From: Polyangium mundeleinium
GTDB lineage: Bacteria; Myxococcota_A; Polyangia; Polyangiales; Polyangiaceae
Assembly (NCBI RefSeq): GCF_028369105.1
Contig: NZ_JAQNDO010000001.1
Span: 5,176,501 to 5,240,500 of the forward strand
DNA length: 64,000 nt
Direction of reading: 5' to 3'
Shown: positions 43,504-50,937 of the stretch, in pieces
Position numbering within the stretch: the first letter of the stretch is position 1
How the letters are laid out: each line of letters begins with the position of its first letter
Made by a program: the position numbers and the translations under genes
Notes under the pieces: model-generated
Databases searched by the model: none
What the model was told of the DNA's origin: nothing
What the model saw: the letters and a program-made list of their open reading frames with translations, nothing else

Positions 43504-43764
43504 GTGTCCTACCACATGACCACGTTCCAGGGCTCGATCCCGGCGGCGATCGAGCAGGCCATCAAGGAAAAGATCAGCGACGCCGTGGTGGAGGTGCAGG
43601 GCGGGGGAGGGCATTTCGAGATCTCCGTCACCAGCGTCGTCTTCGCGGGCAAGAACACGCTGGAGAAGCACCGCCTCGTCCTCGGCGCGATCGCGCACCT
43701 CATGGCAGGCAACGACGCCCCCGTCCACGCCGTCGACAAGCTGAATACCCGCGTCCCCTCCTGA
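43504..43764 (+). CDS. bolA: BolA family protein
   Basis: An 86-residue BolA/IbaG-type protein. The family core is visible: VVEVQGGGGHFEISVTSVVFAGK, then LEKHRLVLGAIAHLM with the conserved His. The start is GTG 43504, after GGAGG (43491-43495). BolA proteins form 2Fe-2S-bridged heterodimers with CGFS glutaredoxins, and this gene directly follows such a glutaredoxin (21-bp gap), which strongly suggests a joint role in iron-sulfur trafficking. Element B starts 7 nt after its stop. Confidence 0.92.
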   Translation: MSYHMTTFQGSIPAAIEQAIKEKISDAVVEVQGGGGHFEISVTSVVFAGKNTLEKHRLVLGAIAHLMAGNDAPVHAVDKLNTRVPS

Positions 43765-43768
43765 CGCC

Positions 43769-43893
43769 GCGCCGGGGCGCTGCCCCGGACCCCGCGGGGG
43801 GCTGTCCGCCCCCTCGACCCCGGACCAGCGAGGCGCTGGACCCAGGGTTGAAAAACTGCGCTCCGCGCAGTTTTTCAAACAGGCCGACGAAGA
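43769..43893 (+). repeat. Four-hairpin intergenic element, copy B
   Basis: Same architecture as copy A. Stem 1: 43772-43788 (CCGGGGC/GCCCCGG). Stem 2: 43797-43813 (GGGGGC, TGTCC loop, GCCCCC). Stem 3: 43825-43839 (CCAGCG/CGCTGG, against CCAGGC/GCCTGG in A). Stem 4: 43848-43878, perfect 14 bp (TTGAAAAACTGCGC). It begins 7 nt after the bolA stop, same strand, and forms an inverted pair with copy C. The spacer 43900-43940 is itself an imperfect inverted repeat (TTGCCAGCCGAACC against GGTTGGCAG). Confidence 0.9.
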
Positions 43894-43951
43894 ACCCAGG
43901 TTGCCAGCCGAACCAGCCGCGCGGCTGTCTCGGTTGGCAGGGTCGCTGCCG

Positions 43952-44080
43952 ATCTTGACCGGGCCTGTTCGATGAACTGCGCATCGCGCAGTTCATCGAG
44001 CTTGGGTCCAGCCCCTGGCTGGTCCGGGTGCAGGGGCGGACAGCCCCTGCTGGGGCCTGGGGCAAAGCCCCAGCGAGGCG
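43952..44080 (-). repeat. Four-hairpin intergenic element, copy C (inverted)
   Basis: Minus-strand copy. Stem 4: 43969-43999, 14 bp (TCGATGAACTGCGC). Stem 3: 44008-44022 (CCAGCC/GGCTGG). Stem 2: 44030-44050, perfect 8 bp (GCAGGGGC, loop, GCCCCTGC). Stem 1: 44057-44073 (CTGGGGC/GCCCCAG). With copy E it forms a subtype that has T-A instead of C-G in stem 1 and an ATGGGTCTC box outside stem 1. It is the only copy not placed just after a same-strand stop; it lies in front of the amidohydrolase start. Confidence 0.9.
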
Positions 44081-44127
44081 GCTTCACGAGGAGACCCATG
44101 CGACCCCGCGCTGCTAGAGTGGGCGCG

Positions 44128-45828
44128 ATGTTCCGAAGCGCCTTCTTCGCGGCGACCCTCGCGCCCCTGGCCCTCGGCTGTGGGGCTTCCCCCGCGCCCG
44201 CCCCGCAATCACGACCTCCCGCGGATTTCGTGTTCCTGGGCGGCGCCGTCCGCACGATGGATCCGGCGCGCCCCGAGGCCAGTGCGATCGCCGTGCGGGG
44301 CGATCGAATCGTCGCGGTCGGCACGGATGCCGAGGTCGGCTCGTTCATCGGGCCGGAGACCCGCGTGGAGCGGCTCTCCGGCCGCGCCGTGATCCCCGGC
44401 CTCGTCGACGGCCATTGCCACCTCCACGGCCTCGGCGCCGCGCTCGAGAGCCTCGACGTGCGCGGCAAGAAGAGCCCCGAGGACGTCGCCCGGCTCGTCG
44501 CGGCCGAGGCAAAAGGCCGCGCCTCGGGCGAATGGATCACCGGCCGCGGCTGGGATCAAAATCTTTTCACTCCCGCCGCGTTTCCCACGCACGCCCCGCT
44601 CGACGCCGCAGTCCCCGATCACCCCGTCGCGCTCACCCGCATCGACGGTCACGCTCTATGGGCCAACGCGGCGGCCCTGCGCCTCGCCGGCATCGATGAA
44701 AAGACCACCGATCCCCCGGGCGGCCGCATTCTACGTGACGCGGCCGGCGCGCCCACCGGCGTCTTCATCGACAATGCGATGGATCTCGTCACGGCGAAGA
44801 TCCCCGGCGAACCACCCGAGGTGACCGAGCGCCGCATCCTGCGCGCCTCCGAACGCGCTCTTTCGCTCGGGCTCACGGGCGTGCACGAGATGGGCATCGA
44901 CGACGCGACCGTCGCTGTCTACCGCAAGCTCGCGGCCGAGGGCCGGCTCCCGATCCGCGTGGTTGCCTATCTGGCGGGCGGGCCGAACCTCTCCGCCTTG
45001 TCGCAACGAAAACCCGACATCGACCCGCAAGGCACGTCCATGTTCGTCCTGCGCGGGGTCAAGCTCTTCGCCGACGGCGCCCTCGGCTCCCGCGGCGCCA
45101 CGCTCCTCGCGCCCTACGCCGACGAGCCGAAGAGCGTGGGCATTTCGATCACGGACCGGAAAACCCTCACCGAATCGGCGCATATCATCGCCGACGCGGG
45201 ATTCCAGCTTGCGGTGCACGCCATCGGCGACCGCGCCAACCGCGACGTGCTCGACGCCTTCGCCGCCCTCGGCGAGGGCCGGGCGCGCGCGCTTCGTTTT
45301 CGTATCGAGCATGCGCAGGTCCTCGCGCCCGAGGATCTTCCGCGGTTCGCCGCGCTCGGCGTCCTCGCCTCCATGCAGCCGACCCACGCCACGAGCGACA
45401 TGCCCTGGGCCCCGGCGCGCCTCGGCCCCGACCGTCTGCGCGGCGCGTATGCCTGGCGCTCGCTGCTCGACAGCGGGGCGCGTCTCGTCTTCGGCTCCGA
45501 TTTCCCTGTCGAAGAGCCCTCGCCCCTCCTCGGCCTGTGGGCCGCCGTCAGCCGCCAGGATCCCTCGGGCGCCCCGCCGGGCGGCTTCTTGCCCGAGCAA
45601 CGCATCACCCTCGACGAGGCGCTCGCCGCCTTTACCGCGGGCCCGGCCTACGCCTCCTTCACCGAGGCCACCCACGGCCGCATCGCCCCCGGCTACGTCG
45701 CCGATCTGACCGTCTTTGCCGGGGCCCTCGCCGCGGATCGATCGCTGCTCGACGCGAAGATCGACCGCGTGATCCTGGGCGGCAAGGTGGCGTTCGGCGC
45801 CGCGATCCCGAAACCGGAGGCCCCGTGA
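44128..45828 (+). CDS. YtcJ-like metal-dependent amidohydrolase, lipoprotein
   Basis: A 566-residue amidohydrolase of the YtcJ/amidohydrolase-3 group. ATG 44128 gives a lipoprotein signal (LAPLALGC), so it is anchored in the envelope. Metal-site motifs in order: VIPGLVDGHCHLHGLG (HxH), LAVHAIGDRANRDVLDAF, RIEHAQ, and the final Asp in FGSDFPVEEPSPLLG. The N- and C-terminal beta strands of the composite sandwich are present (FVFLGGAVRTMD, GYVADLTVFA). Substrates in this group are poorly known. The stop overlaps the next gene by 4 bp (GTGA). Confidence 0.9.
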   Translation: MFRSAFFAATLAPLALGCGASPAPAPQSRPPADFVFLGGAVRTMDPARPEASAIAVRGDRIVAVGTDAEVGSFIGPETRVERLSGRAVIPGLVDGHCHLHGLGAALESLDVRGKKSPEDVARLVAAEAKGRASGEWITGRGWDQNLFTPAAFPTHAPLDAAVPDHPVALTRIDGHALWANAAALRLAGIDEKTTDPPGGRILRDAAGAPTGVFIDNAMDLVTAKIPGEPPEVTERRILRASERALSLGLTGVHEMGIDDATVAVYRKLAAEGRLPIRVVAYLAGGPNLSALSQRKPDIDPQGTSMFVLRGVKLFADGALGSRGATLLAPYADEPKSVGISITDRKTLTESAHIIADAGFQLAVHAIGDRANRDVLDAFAALGEGRARALRFRIEHAQVLAPEDLPRFAALGVLASMQPTHATSDMPWAPARLGPDRLRGAYAWRSLLDSGARLVFGSDFPVEEPSPLLGLWAAVSRQDPSGAPPGGFLPEQRITLDEALAAFTAGPAYASFTEATHGRIAPGYVADLTVFAGALAADRSLLDAKIDRVILGGKVAFGAAIPKPEAP

Positions 45829-46100
45829 CGAACCTCGTCCTTCGCGTGCTCCTCTTCCTCGCCCTCGGATTCGCGCTCGGCTGGGCGCATGCCAAGGCCA
45901 TTGCCGAGGGCGAGCGAATTCACCGCGAGACGGGGGAGCGCGCGCGCCCCACGATCATCTTCGTCCTCCGCCTCGTCCTCCTTTGCGTCGGGTTTGGCTT
46001 GATTGGAAAATCCGGCTCCATGCCGCTCCTCGCCTCCCTCCTCGGATTTGTCGTCGCGCGGCTCGTACGCCGCCGTGGCGTGAAGCTGCCACAAAGTTGA
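45825..46100 (+). CDS. Small membrane protein, AtpR-like
   Basis: A 91-residue membrane protein with three hydrophobic segments: LVLRVLLFLALGFALGWAHA, ARPTIIFVLRLVLLCVGFGLIG and MPLLASLLGFVVARLV, ending in RRRG. The order and the Arg in the second segment resemble AtpR, the small subunit of N-type ATPases, but no ATPase gene is nearby, so the call is tentative. Translation starts at GTG 45825, overlapping the amidohydrolase stop by 4 bp (GTGA), which implies coupling. Confidence 0.65.
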   Translation: MTNLVLRVLLFLALGFALGWAHAKAIAEGERIHRETGERARPTIIFVLRLVLLCVGFGLIGKSGSMPLLASLLGFVVARLVRRRGVKLPQS

Positions 46101-46194
46101 CACGCCGGCCGCAATCGAATCCTTCTGTACGGCAGCCCCGGATCGTTCTAAGGAACGGTCGCTGGGGAGGGGTCCTATCCATCGATGGGGGAGA

Positions 46195-47478
46195 ATGGAC
46201 GTCCAGGAAATGCAGCGGTTGCAAGAGGAGGTCGAGCGGCTTCGCGCGCGCGTGACCGAGCTCGAGGCGGCGCTCGAGGCCGCGAAGCACCGCGCGGACC
46301 TCTACCAGGCATTCTTCGAGCATTTGCCCGTCCCGGCCGGCGTCCATGACGCCGAGGGGTGGCTCGTCGAGATCAACCGAGTCGATCGGGAAATGCTCGC
46401 CATCCCCTCGCGTGAGCTCGTCGTCGGCAAACACAACCTGTTCCAGGACCCGGAGGCCGTGGCCCGGGGGTATGCCGCGCACCTCGAGCGGGCCCTGCGT
46501 GGGGAGGCCGTGCTCATGCCGCCCACCTCGTACGATACGGCGGAGGCGGGGATCGAGCGCACCGAGGATCGGAAGGTCTGGACGCAGACCTCGTTCCAGC
46601 CCGTCGACGTCCACGGAAAGCGGTACACGGTCGAGGTGAACCTCGACGTGACCGAGCGGCTCCGGGCGCAACGCGCGCTGGAGGAGAGCCAGCGGTTCTT
46701 GCTCGAGATCGTCGAGAACGCGCCCTCGCTCATGTACGCGAAGGATCTCGCGGGCCGTTATGTGCTCGTCAACGGCCAGGTCGAGCGTTTCGCCCGGATG
46801 GACCGCGCGCATCTGCTCGGCAAGACCGACGCGGAGCTTTTTCCGTCCGGGATCGCGCAGAAGTACACGGCCTCGGATGCCGAGGTGCTCCGGACCGGCC
46901 AGGCGATCGTGCGGGACGACGTGATCCCCCTCGAAAACGGCGTCGCCACGTTCGTCACCACGAAATTCCCCCTCCGGGACGCCGAGGGCAAACCCATGGC
47001 CGTGTGCAGCATCTCGGTCGACGTCAGCGAGCAAAAGGAAGCCGAGGCGTGCGCGCGAAAGCTCCAGGAGGAAATGCTGCACCTTCAGGATGCCACGCTC
47101 CGCGCCCTCTCGACGCCGCTCCTGCCGATCGCCGAGGGCGTCGTGGTGATGCCGCTCATCGGCAACATCGACGCCCGCCGCGCCGATCAGGTGCTCGAGA
47201 CGTTGCTCCCCGGCATCGCGGAGAACCAGGCGTCGATCGTCATCCTCGACGTCACGGGCGTGCCCGTCGTCGACGAGCACGTCGCCAGCGTCCTCGTGCA
47301 GGCCGCGCGCGCGGTCGAGCTGCTCGGGGCCGAGATCGTCTTGACGGGCATTCAGCCGGCGATGGCTCGCACCCTCGTCGAGATCGGCGCCGACCTCGGA
47401 CGCATGCGCACCCGGAGCACCCTCCAGGGCGGCATCGCCCTCGCGCTCGGCCGCGGCGCGATGCGCGTCAAACGTTAG
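46195..47478 (+). CDS. RsbR-like PAS-PAS-STAS protein
   Basis: A 427-residue stressosome-type regulator. A coiled coil of about 35 residues opens the protein (QEEVERLRARVTELEAALEAA). PAS domain 1 spans about residues 40-160, PAS domain 2 about 165-285 (APSLMYAKDLAGRYVLVNG), and the STAS domain about 300-425 (LRALSTPLLPIAEGVVVMPL, ILDVTGVPVVDEHVASVL, LTGIQPAMARTLVEIGADL). The residue matching the phosphorylated Thr of RsbR (VVDT) is Glu. ATG 46195 follows GGGGGAGA. An imperfect palindrome, GATCGTTC-TAAG-GAACGGTC (46141-46160), lies upstream. Its stop overlaps the convergent ferritin-like gene by 4 bp. Confidence 0.88.
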   Translation: MDVQEMQRLQEEVERLRARVTELEAALEAAKHRADLYQAFFEHLPVPAGVHDAEGWLVEINRVDREMLAIPSRELVVGKHNLFQDPEAVARGYAAHLERALRGEAVLMPPTSYDTAEAGIERTEDRKVWTQTSFQPVDVHGKRYTVEVNLDVTERLRAQRALEESQRFLLEIVENAPSLMYAKDLAGRYVLVNGQVERFARMDRAHLLGKTDAELFPSGIAQKYTASDAEVLRTGQAIVRDDVIPLENGVATFVTTKFPLRDAEGKPMAVCSISVDVSEQKEAEACARKLQEEMLHLQDATLRALSTPLLPIAEGVVVMPLIGNIDARRADQVLETLLPGIAENQASIVILDVTGVPVVDEHVASVLVQAARAVELLGAEIVLTGIQPAMARTLVEIGADLGRMRTRSTLQGGIALALGRGAMRVKR

Positions 47479-48443
47479 TTCGTCTCCTTCGCGGAGAGCG
47501 CCTCGTTGGCCATTTCCTCGTACGTCATGCGCCGGACGCGCGTGAGCTCCTTGTCGTCGTATTGCCGGGCCATGAACTCCTTGCCCACGCCTCCGACGCG
47601 GCCGAACAGATCGCCGAGCAGCCTGCCCGTGATCGGGTGATCGACCCCGTCCTGCAAGAGCCGCAAGAACCGCGTGAACGGCCGCCGCGGCGTCTCCTCC
47701 TTCCGCCCGAGGAGCTGCATCCGCTTGAACGCGTCCCGCAGCCGTTTGCCCTCGGGATCGACGAAGTTCATCGGATCGAGGAACACGTCGCGGATGAACG
47801 GATGCGCGGAATGCAGCATGAACACGAACGCCTTCGCGCCCCGGGCCCGCTCCGCGAGCGAGAGCTTCGTCTGGCGCTCGGCCATCCGCCGCTCGTACGC
47901 CTCGGACCCGTAATACTCGGCCATGTAGTAGTCGATCGCGATGTGGCGCGACTCGTCGCGGTTGATGAGCGTCATCGCCGCCTGGCTCATCTCGTCGTGC
48001 ACGAAATCGTTGATCGACCGGAGCAGCGCGATGTCCAGGATGAGCTCCCCGGCCACGATGTACGCGTTCGCCACGTCGTCGCTCAGATAATGGATCGCGT
48101 CCACGAAATGAGGCGCGAACGCGGTCAGGCTCGGGCTCTGTCGATACAGCTTGTAATGGTGCACGTCATAAAAGTCCGCGAGCATCTGCGCCGCGTGCGC
48201 GTGCCGCACCTCGTCGACCACGAACGACCGGAAGATCGCCTTCAGCGTCGGATCCTCCACGCGTCGCTCCTGCTCGCGGAAGAGCGCGCCCGCGAGCCGC
48301 TCGATCCCCGACATGTCCGTGAAGAGCTGCACGATCGCGATCTCGTCCTCCCGCGACATGGCCCGGGCCTTCCGACTCCAGTCGAGGTCGCCGACGCGCC
48401 ACTGATCACGCCGGCAGTTCTCCAGCATCCGTTCGAGGTCCAT
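47475..48443 (-). CDS. Ferritin-like diiron protein, 322 aa
   Basis: An all-helical protein of the ferritin-like superfamily. Two ExxH metal motifs are visible, DEVRHAHAAQ (near residue 78) and RDESRHIAIDY (near residue 163). Glu residues in GIERLAGALFREQE and GELILDIALL could complete a two-iron site. This helix order fits diiron oxygenases of the AurF/DUF3066 kind better than iron-storage ferritin. The C-terminal 100 residues are basic and not recognised. It is convergent with the PAS-STAS gene and divergent from the small Pro-rich gene. Confidence 0.78.
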   Translation of the reverse strand: MDLERMLENCRRDQWRVGDLDWSRKARAMSREDEIAIVQLFTDMSGIERLAGALFREQERRVEDPTLKAIFRSFVVDEVRHAHAAQMLADFYDVHHYKLYRQSPSLTAFAPHFVDAIHYLSDDVANAYIVAGELILDIALLRSINDFVHDEMSQAAMTLINRDESRHIAIDYYMAEYYGSEAYERRMAERQTKLSLAERARGAKAFVFMLHSAHPFIRDVFLDPMNFVDPEGKRLRDAFKRMQLLGRKEETPRRPFTRFLRLLQDGVDHPITGRLLGDLFGRVGGVGKEFMARQYDDKELTRVRRMTYEEMANEALSAKETN

Positions 48444-48535
48444 GCCCGCCAGGATACCCGTCGTTATCGGCCCGGTAAAGCGCCCGACCGAGGAGGCACA
48501 CGCGCCCGGGGCACCAGGCTTGCGTTCGTCGGGGC

Positions 48536-48781
48536 ATGACCATCACCGTAACGGAGGAAAAATCGCCCCATGGTCCGTCCAAGCGACCCGAGGCGCCGCC
48601 GCCGGCCGAAGACCCCCGCATCCGCAAGGGGCCGATCGAGGAGCCCCGCATCCGCAAGGGCCCGATCGAGGAGCCACCCGCGCCGAGCCCGGTCCCCGGC
48701 GAGCCGCCGCCCGCGCCGCCCGTCATCCGGGATCCTCCGGCGCCTACCCAGAAACCGGACGAGGTGATCCGGGTCGCCTGA
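48536..48781 (+). CDS. Small Pro/Glu-rich protein with internal duplication, 81 aa
   Basis: A short frame starting at ATG 48536. It is rich in Pro and charged residues and holds two copies of the unit PRIRKGPIEEP, encoded by an exact or near-exact 30-bp direct repeat at about 48612-48672. It should be disordered. There is no membrane segment or known domain and no strong Shine-Dalgarno sequence. Third-position GC is high, consistent with coding, but a non-coding GC-rich frame cannot be excluded. It lies 60 bp before the Ser/Thr kinase gene on the same strand. Confidence 0.5.
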   Translation: MTITVTEEKSPHGPSKRPEAPPPAEDPRIRKGPIEEPRIRKGPIEEPPAPSPVPGEPPPAPPVIRDPPAPTQKPDEVIRVA

Positions 48782-48841
48782 ACGCGAAGCGCGCACGAGC
48801 ACCTTGATGCCGCGGATGTCCTTCGGGCATCATCCGGTCCC

Positions 48842-50530
48842 ATGCGCACGGGAGACGTCGTTGACGGACGCTTCGCCATTCTGGAGCGCGCCGGCGTCGG
48901 CGGCATGGGATCGGTGTACCGAGCGCTCGATCGGCAGACGACGAAGCTCGTCGCGATCAAGGTCCTCCACGCGCCGGACATGACCTCGCAGGCCCGCTTC
49001 CTCAAGGAGGCCAAGGCCCTCGCGGGGCTCGAGCACCCGCACGTCGTCCGCTACGTGACGCACGGCATCTCGTCCGAAAGCGAGCCTTACCTCGTGATGG
49101 AGTGGCTCGAAGGCGAGAGCCTCGATCGGCGCCTCGCCCGCGAGCCGTTGCGCCTCGAAGAGAGCCTCGACTTCGCGCGTCGTGTCGCCGTGGCCCTCGG
49201 CGCCGCCCACGCGCGCGGCATCGTCCACCGCGACGTCAAGCCGAGCAACGTCTTCCTCGTCGACGGCGCAATCGACAAGGTCCGCCTCCTCGATTTCGGC
49301 ATCGCTCGCCTCGACGACGCGTCGAGCGGCCTCACCCGCACCGGCAACGTCCTCGGCACCCCCGGGTACATGGCGCCCGAGCAAGCGCGCGGCGACAAAC
49401 GGTACGTCGACGCCCGCGCCGACGTCTTCTCGCTCGGCTGCCTCCTCTACGAATGTTTGGCGGGCCAACCGCCTTTCCACGGCCCGCACCCGATGGCCAT
49501 CATCACGAAGCTCCTCGCCGAGGACGCGCCGCGGCTGCGGTCGAGCCGGCACGACGTCCCCGAGGCCCTCGACGCCCTCGTCGCCCGCATGCTCGCCAAG
49601 GAGCCCGGCGCACGCCCCACGGACGGCGCCGCCGTGGCCGCCGCGCTCGACGCCCTTTCCAACATGAAGAGCGTCGAGCCCCCGCCGCCCTCCATCCGCT
49701 CCCGCACGTATGCGGACGTCTTCCCGTCGATCCCACCCTCGGCCCCGCCCTCCTCGGACCCGACGCTCGGCATGGCGGCGACGATGCCCGGCCTCTCCTC
49801 GCTCCGCGAGCTCTCCGAGTCCGCGAGCCAGCGCCCCTCGTCGCCGCCGCCCGAGCCTCGATCGAGCCGCATGGTCGATCTCCCGCCGCCGAGCGTCTCT
49901 CCCGCGAGTGATCGTCGCTGGTTCGAGCGTCTGCCGCGCCCGGCAGGCCGGAGCCCGTTCCGGGTGAAGGGCATCGCCTACAAGGGCATGCTCCATTATG
50001 TCTCGACGCGCCTCGACGGCGGGATGCAGTCGCTCACGAATACGTTCCGTGATCCGATCCTGCGCGAATACCTCGCCCAGCCGTTCCTCGCGTCGAGCTT
50101 CTACGATTTCTTCCCGCTCGTCGCAGCGAGCGCCGGGTGCGCCTCGCTCGCGAACGTGCAGCTCGAGATCTTCGCGCAAGGCCAGGGCCGCGCGCAGGCG
50201 AAGTACGACGCGGACCACGCGTATCGTTCGTTCGTCCAGGGCCGCTCGATCGACGATTTCCCCTCGCGCTTCCGCCTCATCGCCCAGCGGTATTACGATT
50301 TCGGCGAATGGGAGGCGAACTCGTTCTCGCCAGGCACGATCACGTTCGTGCAGCGGGGCATCCCAGCGTGGGCCATTCCCTGGTACTCCCCGCTGCAATC
50401 AGGCTACATCTCGACGCTCGTCGACCTCGTGTCGCACAAGCGCACGTCCGTGACCGTCTACCCGACCCGCCGCGACGGCGTGATCGAGGGCATCCAGACA
50501 GTCATCCTCGAAATGGACGTCTCGTACTGA
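48842..50530 (+). CDS. Soluble Ser/Thr protein kinase with C-terminal myxobacterial domain
   Basis: A 562-residue kinase without a membrane segment. The kinase domain covers about residues 8-275: GVGGMGSVYRA, Lys in VAIKVLHA, HRDVKPSNVFL, DFGIARL, GTPGYMAPEQARG. A Ser/Pro-rich linker follows. From about residue 372 a distinct domain of about 190 residues begins (VKGIAYKGMLHYVSTRL, ANVQLEIFAQGQG, RGIPAWAIPWYSPLQSGY, ending ILEMDVSY). Its layout loosely resembles the myxobacterial DUF2378/TIGR02265 domain, whose function is unknown; this is low confidence. ATG 48842 is the natural start. Element D begins 33 nt after the stop. Confidence 0.9.
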   Translation: MRTGDVVDGRFAILERAGVGGMGSVYRALDRQTTKLVAIKVLHAPDMTSQARFLKEAKALAGLEHPHVVRYVTHGISSESEPYLVMEWLEGESLDRRLAREPLRLEESLDFARRVAVALGAAHARGIVHRDVKPSNVFLVDGAIDKVRLLDFGIARLDDASSGLTRTGNVLGTPGYMAPEQARGDKRYVDARADVFSLGCLLYECLAGQPPFHGPHPMAIITKLLAEDAPRLRSSRHDVPEALDALVARMLAKEPGARPTDGAAVAAALDALSNMKSVEPPPPSIRSRTYADVFPSIPPSAPPSSDPTLGMAATMPGLSSLRELSESASQRPSSPPPEPRSSRMVDLPPPSVSPASDRRWFERLPRPAGRSPFRVKGIAYKGMLHYVSTRLDGGMQSLTNTFRDPILREYLAQPFLASSFYDFFPLVAASAGCASLANVQLEIFAQGQGRAQAKYDADHAYRSFVQGRSIDDFPSRFRLIAQRYYDFGEWEANSFSPGTITFVQRGIPAWAIPWYSPLQSGYISTLVDLVSHKRTSVTVYPTRRDGVIEGIQTVILEMDVSY

Positions 50531-50560
50531 AGTCCCGCGAGCGCTGAGCAGGGGGCCGTC

Positions 50561-50688
50561 GCGCCGGGGCGCCGCCCCGGACCCCGCGGGGGCTGTTCGC
50601 CCCTCGACCCGAACCAGCGCAAGCGCTGGACTCGGGGTCGATGAACTGCGCTCTGCGCAGTTCATCGAACAGCCGCAGTCAAGACCAG
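50561..50688 (+). repeat. Four-hairpin intergenic element, copy D
   Basis: Stem 1: 50564-50580 (CCGGGGC/GCCCCGG). Stem 2: 50589-50603 (GGGGC, TGTTC loop). Stem 3: 50614-50629 (CCAGCGC/GCGCTGG). Stem 4: 50638-50668, perfect 14 bp (TCGATGAACTGCGC), followed by the CAAGACCA tail. It begins 33 nt after the kinase stop on the same strand. With copy E it accounts for most of 50531-50937; the 80-nt spacer between them shows nothing else. Confidence 0.9.
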
Positions 50689-50767
50689 CCACGACCCTGC
50701 CCACCAGGACCGCAGCGCTGACGGCTCGATCGGCAACGCCCCGTCACCAGCTAGACATGCACGTCCG

Positions 50768-50900
50768 TGGTCTTGTCACGGGCCCGTTGGAAGAGCTGCG
50801 CGGAGCGCAGCTCTTCCACCAAAGGTCCAGGGCTGGCCCTGGTCCGGGTCCCGGGGCGGACAGCCCCGGGTGGGGCCTGGGGCAACGCCCCAGCGCAGCG
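50768..50900 (-). repeat. Four-hairpin intergenic element, copy E (inverted)
   Basis: Minus-strand copy. Stem 4: 50788-50818, 14 bp (TGGAAGAGCTGCGC). Stem 3: 50827-50842 (CCAGGGC/GCCCTGG). Stem 2: 50850-50870, perfect 8 bp (CCCGGGGC/GCCCCGGG). Stem 1: 50877-50893 (CTGGGGC/GCCCCAG). The ATGGGTCTC box shared with copy C lies just outside stem 1. It begins 44 nt after the stop of the chlorite dismutase-like gene on the same (minus) strand. Its tail is nearly identical to that of copy A (CGGGCCCGTG then CAAGACCA). Confidence 0.9.
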
Positions 50901-50937
50901 CCCCCAAGATGAGACCCATGCTCAGGGCTCGGCTTGA

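Noticed and set aside
43768-44100. Insertion sequence at the B/C repeat pair
   Set aside because: The pair is short, has no transposase frame and shows no clear target-site duplication. A palindromic non-autonomous element or structured RNA fits better.
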